Part shown: piece by piece, positions 13,279 through 14,638 of the stretch
Layout: each line of letters begins with the position of its first letter
Numbering within the stretch: position 1 is the stretch's first letter
Assembly (NCBI GenBank): GCA_019309945.1
Contig: JAFDFH010000098.1
Coordinates: 1 to 14,638 of the forward strand
Direction: 5' to 3'
Source of the DNA: Deltaproteobacteria bacterium
GTDB lineage: Bacteria > Desulfobacterota > Desulfobacteria > Desulfobacterales > JAFDFH01
DNA length: 14,638 bases
The notes under the pieces: generated by a model
What the model saw: the letters and a program-made list of their open reading frames with translations, nothing else
Database searches by the model: none
Told to the model about the DNA's origin: nothing
Program-made: the position numbers and the translations under genes

Positions 13279-14133
13279 TTATTTCTTGTAAACATAAACG
13301 CCTTGCCCTGTTTTGCGTCCCAGCCGACCGGCTTTAACAAGCTTGGTCAGCAAAGGCGCGGGACGATATTTATCGCCCAGCTCATTGTAAAACGTGCGCA
13401 TGCAGGCAAGAAGTATATCCAGCCCGAAGGCATCCGCCGCAGCTAACGGCCCCAACGGAAAACCCAGCCCCTTGGTACAGCTCTTGTCAATATCTTCAGC
13501 GCTGGCAAGACCCGTCTCGAGGGCAAAAAAGGCTTCATTGACCAGGGGAAGATAGAGGCGATTGATCACAAAACCGGGGGAGTCGGCAACTGTTACCGTT
13601 TCCTTGCCGCATTTTGCAAGAAAATCGATAATCGCTGCGTGGGTTTCATCGGACGTCTGCACCCCCCGGATTACCTCCACCATGCGTGTCAGCGCCGCAG
13701 GAATCAGAAAGTGGGTGCCGATGCATTTTTCAGGTCGACCGGTGACAGCAGCTAGTTCGCTTATCCAAAGGGTCGAGGTATTGCTGGCAAGGATGGCCTC
13801 CTTGGGGCTGCCTGCATCCATTGCTTTAAATGTCTCTTTTTTGACCCCGATATCCTCAAAAACGGCTTCAATGATCAGGTCGGCCTGGGCCACGGCCTCC
13901 TTCAGATTTAAAGTTGTTCTGATCAGGGCTAAAATTTTTTCCATTTTCGCCTGATCCATCTTTTTTTTATTAACCTGTGCTTTCAAAAAGGAGTGGATAA
14001 GTTTTAACCCTTTTTCAACCTGCTGATCCGATATATCCACCATGGTGGTGGCATAACCTCCCTGGGCACAAACAATCCCGATCTGACTGCCCATCGTACC
14101 CATCCCGATTACACAAACGTTTTTTATGTCCAC
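13279..14133 (-). CDS. 3-hydroxyacyl-CoA dehydrogenase, divergent paralogue
   Basis: A 284-residue NAD-dependent 3-hydroxyacyl-CoA dehydrogenase. The Rossmann motif is GMGTMGSQIG (residues 10-19). ASNTSTLWIS and SPGFVINRL carry the usual Ser and Asn. The catalytic His-Glu pair is in GTHFLIPAALTRMVEVI. The normally invariant HFFNP is HFLIP here, so the motif Asn is lost, which may widen or change the acyl pocket. The C-terminal YRPAPLLTKLVKAGRLGRKTGQGVYVY is typical and the length is normal. The start is GTG at 14133, seven bases after AAGGAG (14141-14146); no ATG suits the N-terminus. It follows the DUF3786 gene by 72 bp on the same strand and precedes the crotonase gene, separated from it by the repeat element. 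The presence of two dehydrogenases suggests two oxidation steps or different substrates. Confidence 0.92.
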   Translation of the reverse strand: MDIKNVCVIGMGTMGSQIGIVCAQGGYATTMVDISDQQVEKGLKLIHSFLKAQVNKKKMDQAKMEKILALIRTTLNLKEAVAQADLIIEAVFEDIGVKKETFKAMDAGSPKEAILASNTSTLWISELAAVTGRPEKCIGTHFLIPAALTRMVEVIRGVQTSDETHAAIIDFLAKCGKETVTVADSPGFVINRLYLPLVNEAFFALETGLASAEDIDKSCTKGLGFPLGPLAAADAFGLDILLACMRTFYNELGDKYRPAPLLTKLVKAGRLGRKTGQGVYVYKK

Positions 14134-14140
14134 TTTGTAT

Positions 14141-14146
14141 CTCCTT
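14141..14146 (-). promoter_or_regulatory. ribosome binding site deciding a GTG start
   Basis: AAGGAG lies seven bases before GTG 14133. Because the reading frame has no ATG at the conserved N-terminus, this site is what fixes the GTG as the start of the dehydrogenase. Confidence 0.75.
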
Positions 14147-14205
14147 TCAGATGTTGATAGATGTCAGCCCGCGAAAAGACCCGGGGCGCATCAAGATTTG
14201 ACACC

Positions 14206-14638
14206 TCACCTTATACCGTGTCGCAAAGCGATTTTTTCAAACATCCGCACGAGCCCGGTCGCAAGCGCCCAGATGGATTCAATGTTAAGATTATCTTCGG
14301 CAGTTGAATCAAAAAAAATATTGAGACTCGATTCCAGGTCGTCCTCCGGATACCAGTAACAAATGAGGATCGGTACCCTTGGCAGAGGATGCAAAACAAG
14401 CGCAATATCGGAGGCGTAATGATTTTCCACTTGCCTTCCGTTGAAAATTTCGAGCATGTCCTTGAAAAGATCCGTATACGTGTCCGCAACCCTTTTTAAT
14501 GGCTTTTCACAGCGCTGCTCAAACAGACGATACCATGTCTTCCCGTTTTTCAGCTCCCGTAAAGGCACCCATTTCCCTGCAACAGGTGTTCCCCCGCCAC
14601 GGAGAATATAGTTGAGCGCCGGTATGACGACCCATGCA
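14206..14638 (-). CDS. DUF3786 family protein, 5' end beyond the window
   Basis: The frame is open to the window edge, so the start lies outside; at least 143 codons are present. Visible landmarks are ALNYILRGGGTPVAGKWVPL, then RELKNGKTWYRLFEQRCEKPLKR, and LVLHPLPRVPILICYWYPEDD, followed by LNIFFDSTAEDNLNIESIW and a terminal helix ending in GIR. This order matches my memory of DUF3786 proteins of about 200 residues found in strict anaerobes. No catalytic function is established. The pattern is soluble, without membrane segments. A GTG at 14568 would give a 120-residue form, but homology-like sequence continues upstream of it, so that codon is internal. It is the first visible gene of the minus-strand acyl-CoA cluster and could share its transcript. 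Confidence 0.75.
   Translation of the reverse strand, partial: AWVVIPALNYILRGGGTPVAGKWVPLRELKNGKTWYRLFEQRCEKPLKRVADTYTDLFKDMLEIFNGRQVENHYASDIALVLHPLPRVPILICYWYPEDDLESSLNIFFDSTAEDNLNIESIWALATGLVRMFEKIALRHGIR

Overview
The window looks like a chromosomal segment of a deltaproteobacterium of the Desulfobacterales type (sulfate reducers and relatives). This is inferred from the gene set: a flavoredoxin-like flavoprotein, DUF1638 and DUF3786 proteins, a eukaryote-type NADP isocitrate dehydrogenase, a probable selenocysteine thioredoxin and acyl-CoA catabolism genes. It also fits the many short inverted-repeat elements in the spacers. No rRNA, tRNA, CRISPR array or transposase gene was seen.

Layout. 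Bases 1-2510 hold a ribosome-rescue factor (arfB, +) facing a large GHKL/Hsp90-like ATPase (-). Bases 2511-2989 hold a roughly 270-bp imperfect inverted-repeat element. Bases 2990-6312 are a two-gene minus-strand unit, aconitase then a flavin-reductase-like protein, joined by an ATGA overlap. An 813-bp spacer full of repeat elements separates acnA from the divergent NADP isocitrate dehydrogenase (7126-8349, +). Aconitase and isocitrate dehydrogenase catalyse consecutive steps from citrate to 2-oxoglutarate. Convergent with idh is a small minus-strand thioredoxin gene (8396-8719). It is interrupted only by an in-frame TGA at the position of the first active-site Cys and carries a well-placed SECIS-like hairpin, so I read it as a selenoprotein and not a pseudogene.

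From 9155 on, a DUF1638 gene (+) runs tail to tail, with a 17-bp overlap, into a minus-strand acyl-CoA cluster. In transcription order the cluster is DUF3786 (cut by the window edge), 3-hydroxyacyl-CoA dehydrogenase, crotonase-family protein (MenB/BadI-like), a second 3-hydroxyacyl-CoA dehydrogenase and thiolase. Together these could carry out hydration or ring hydrolysis, oxidation and thiolysis of an acyl-CoA. Several members deviate from textbook active-site motifs, so the substrate may not be a plain straight-chain fatty acid.

The most interesting structure outside genes is a family of about 145-150 bp palindromic elements (complete at 6595-6737, 8819-8963 and 13124-13274; partial at 108-190, 6508-6578 and 6861-6974). 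They share an internal core and a central hairpin with a 5-nt loop but carry different terminal inverted repeats. Two near-identical arms in opposite orientation bracket the idh plus selenothioredoxin segment.
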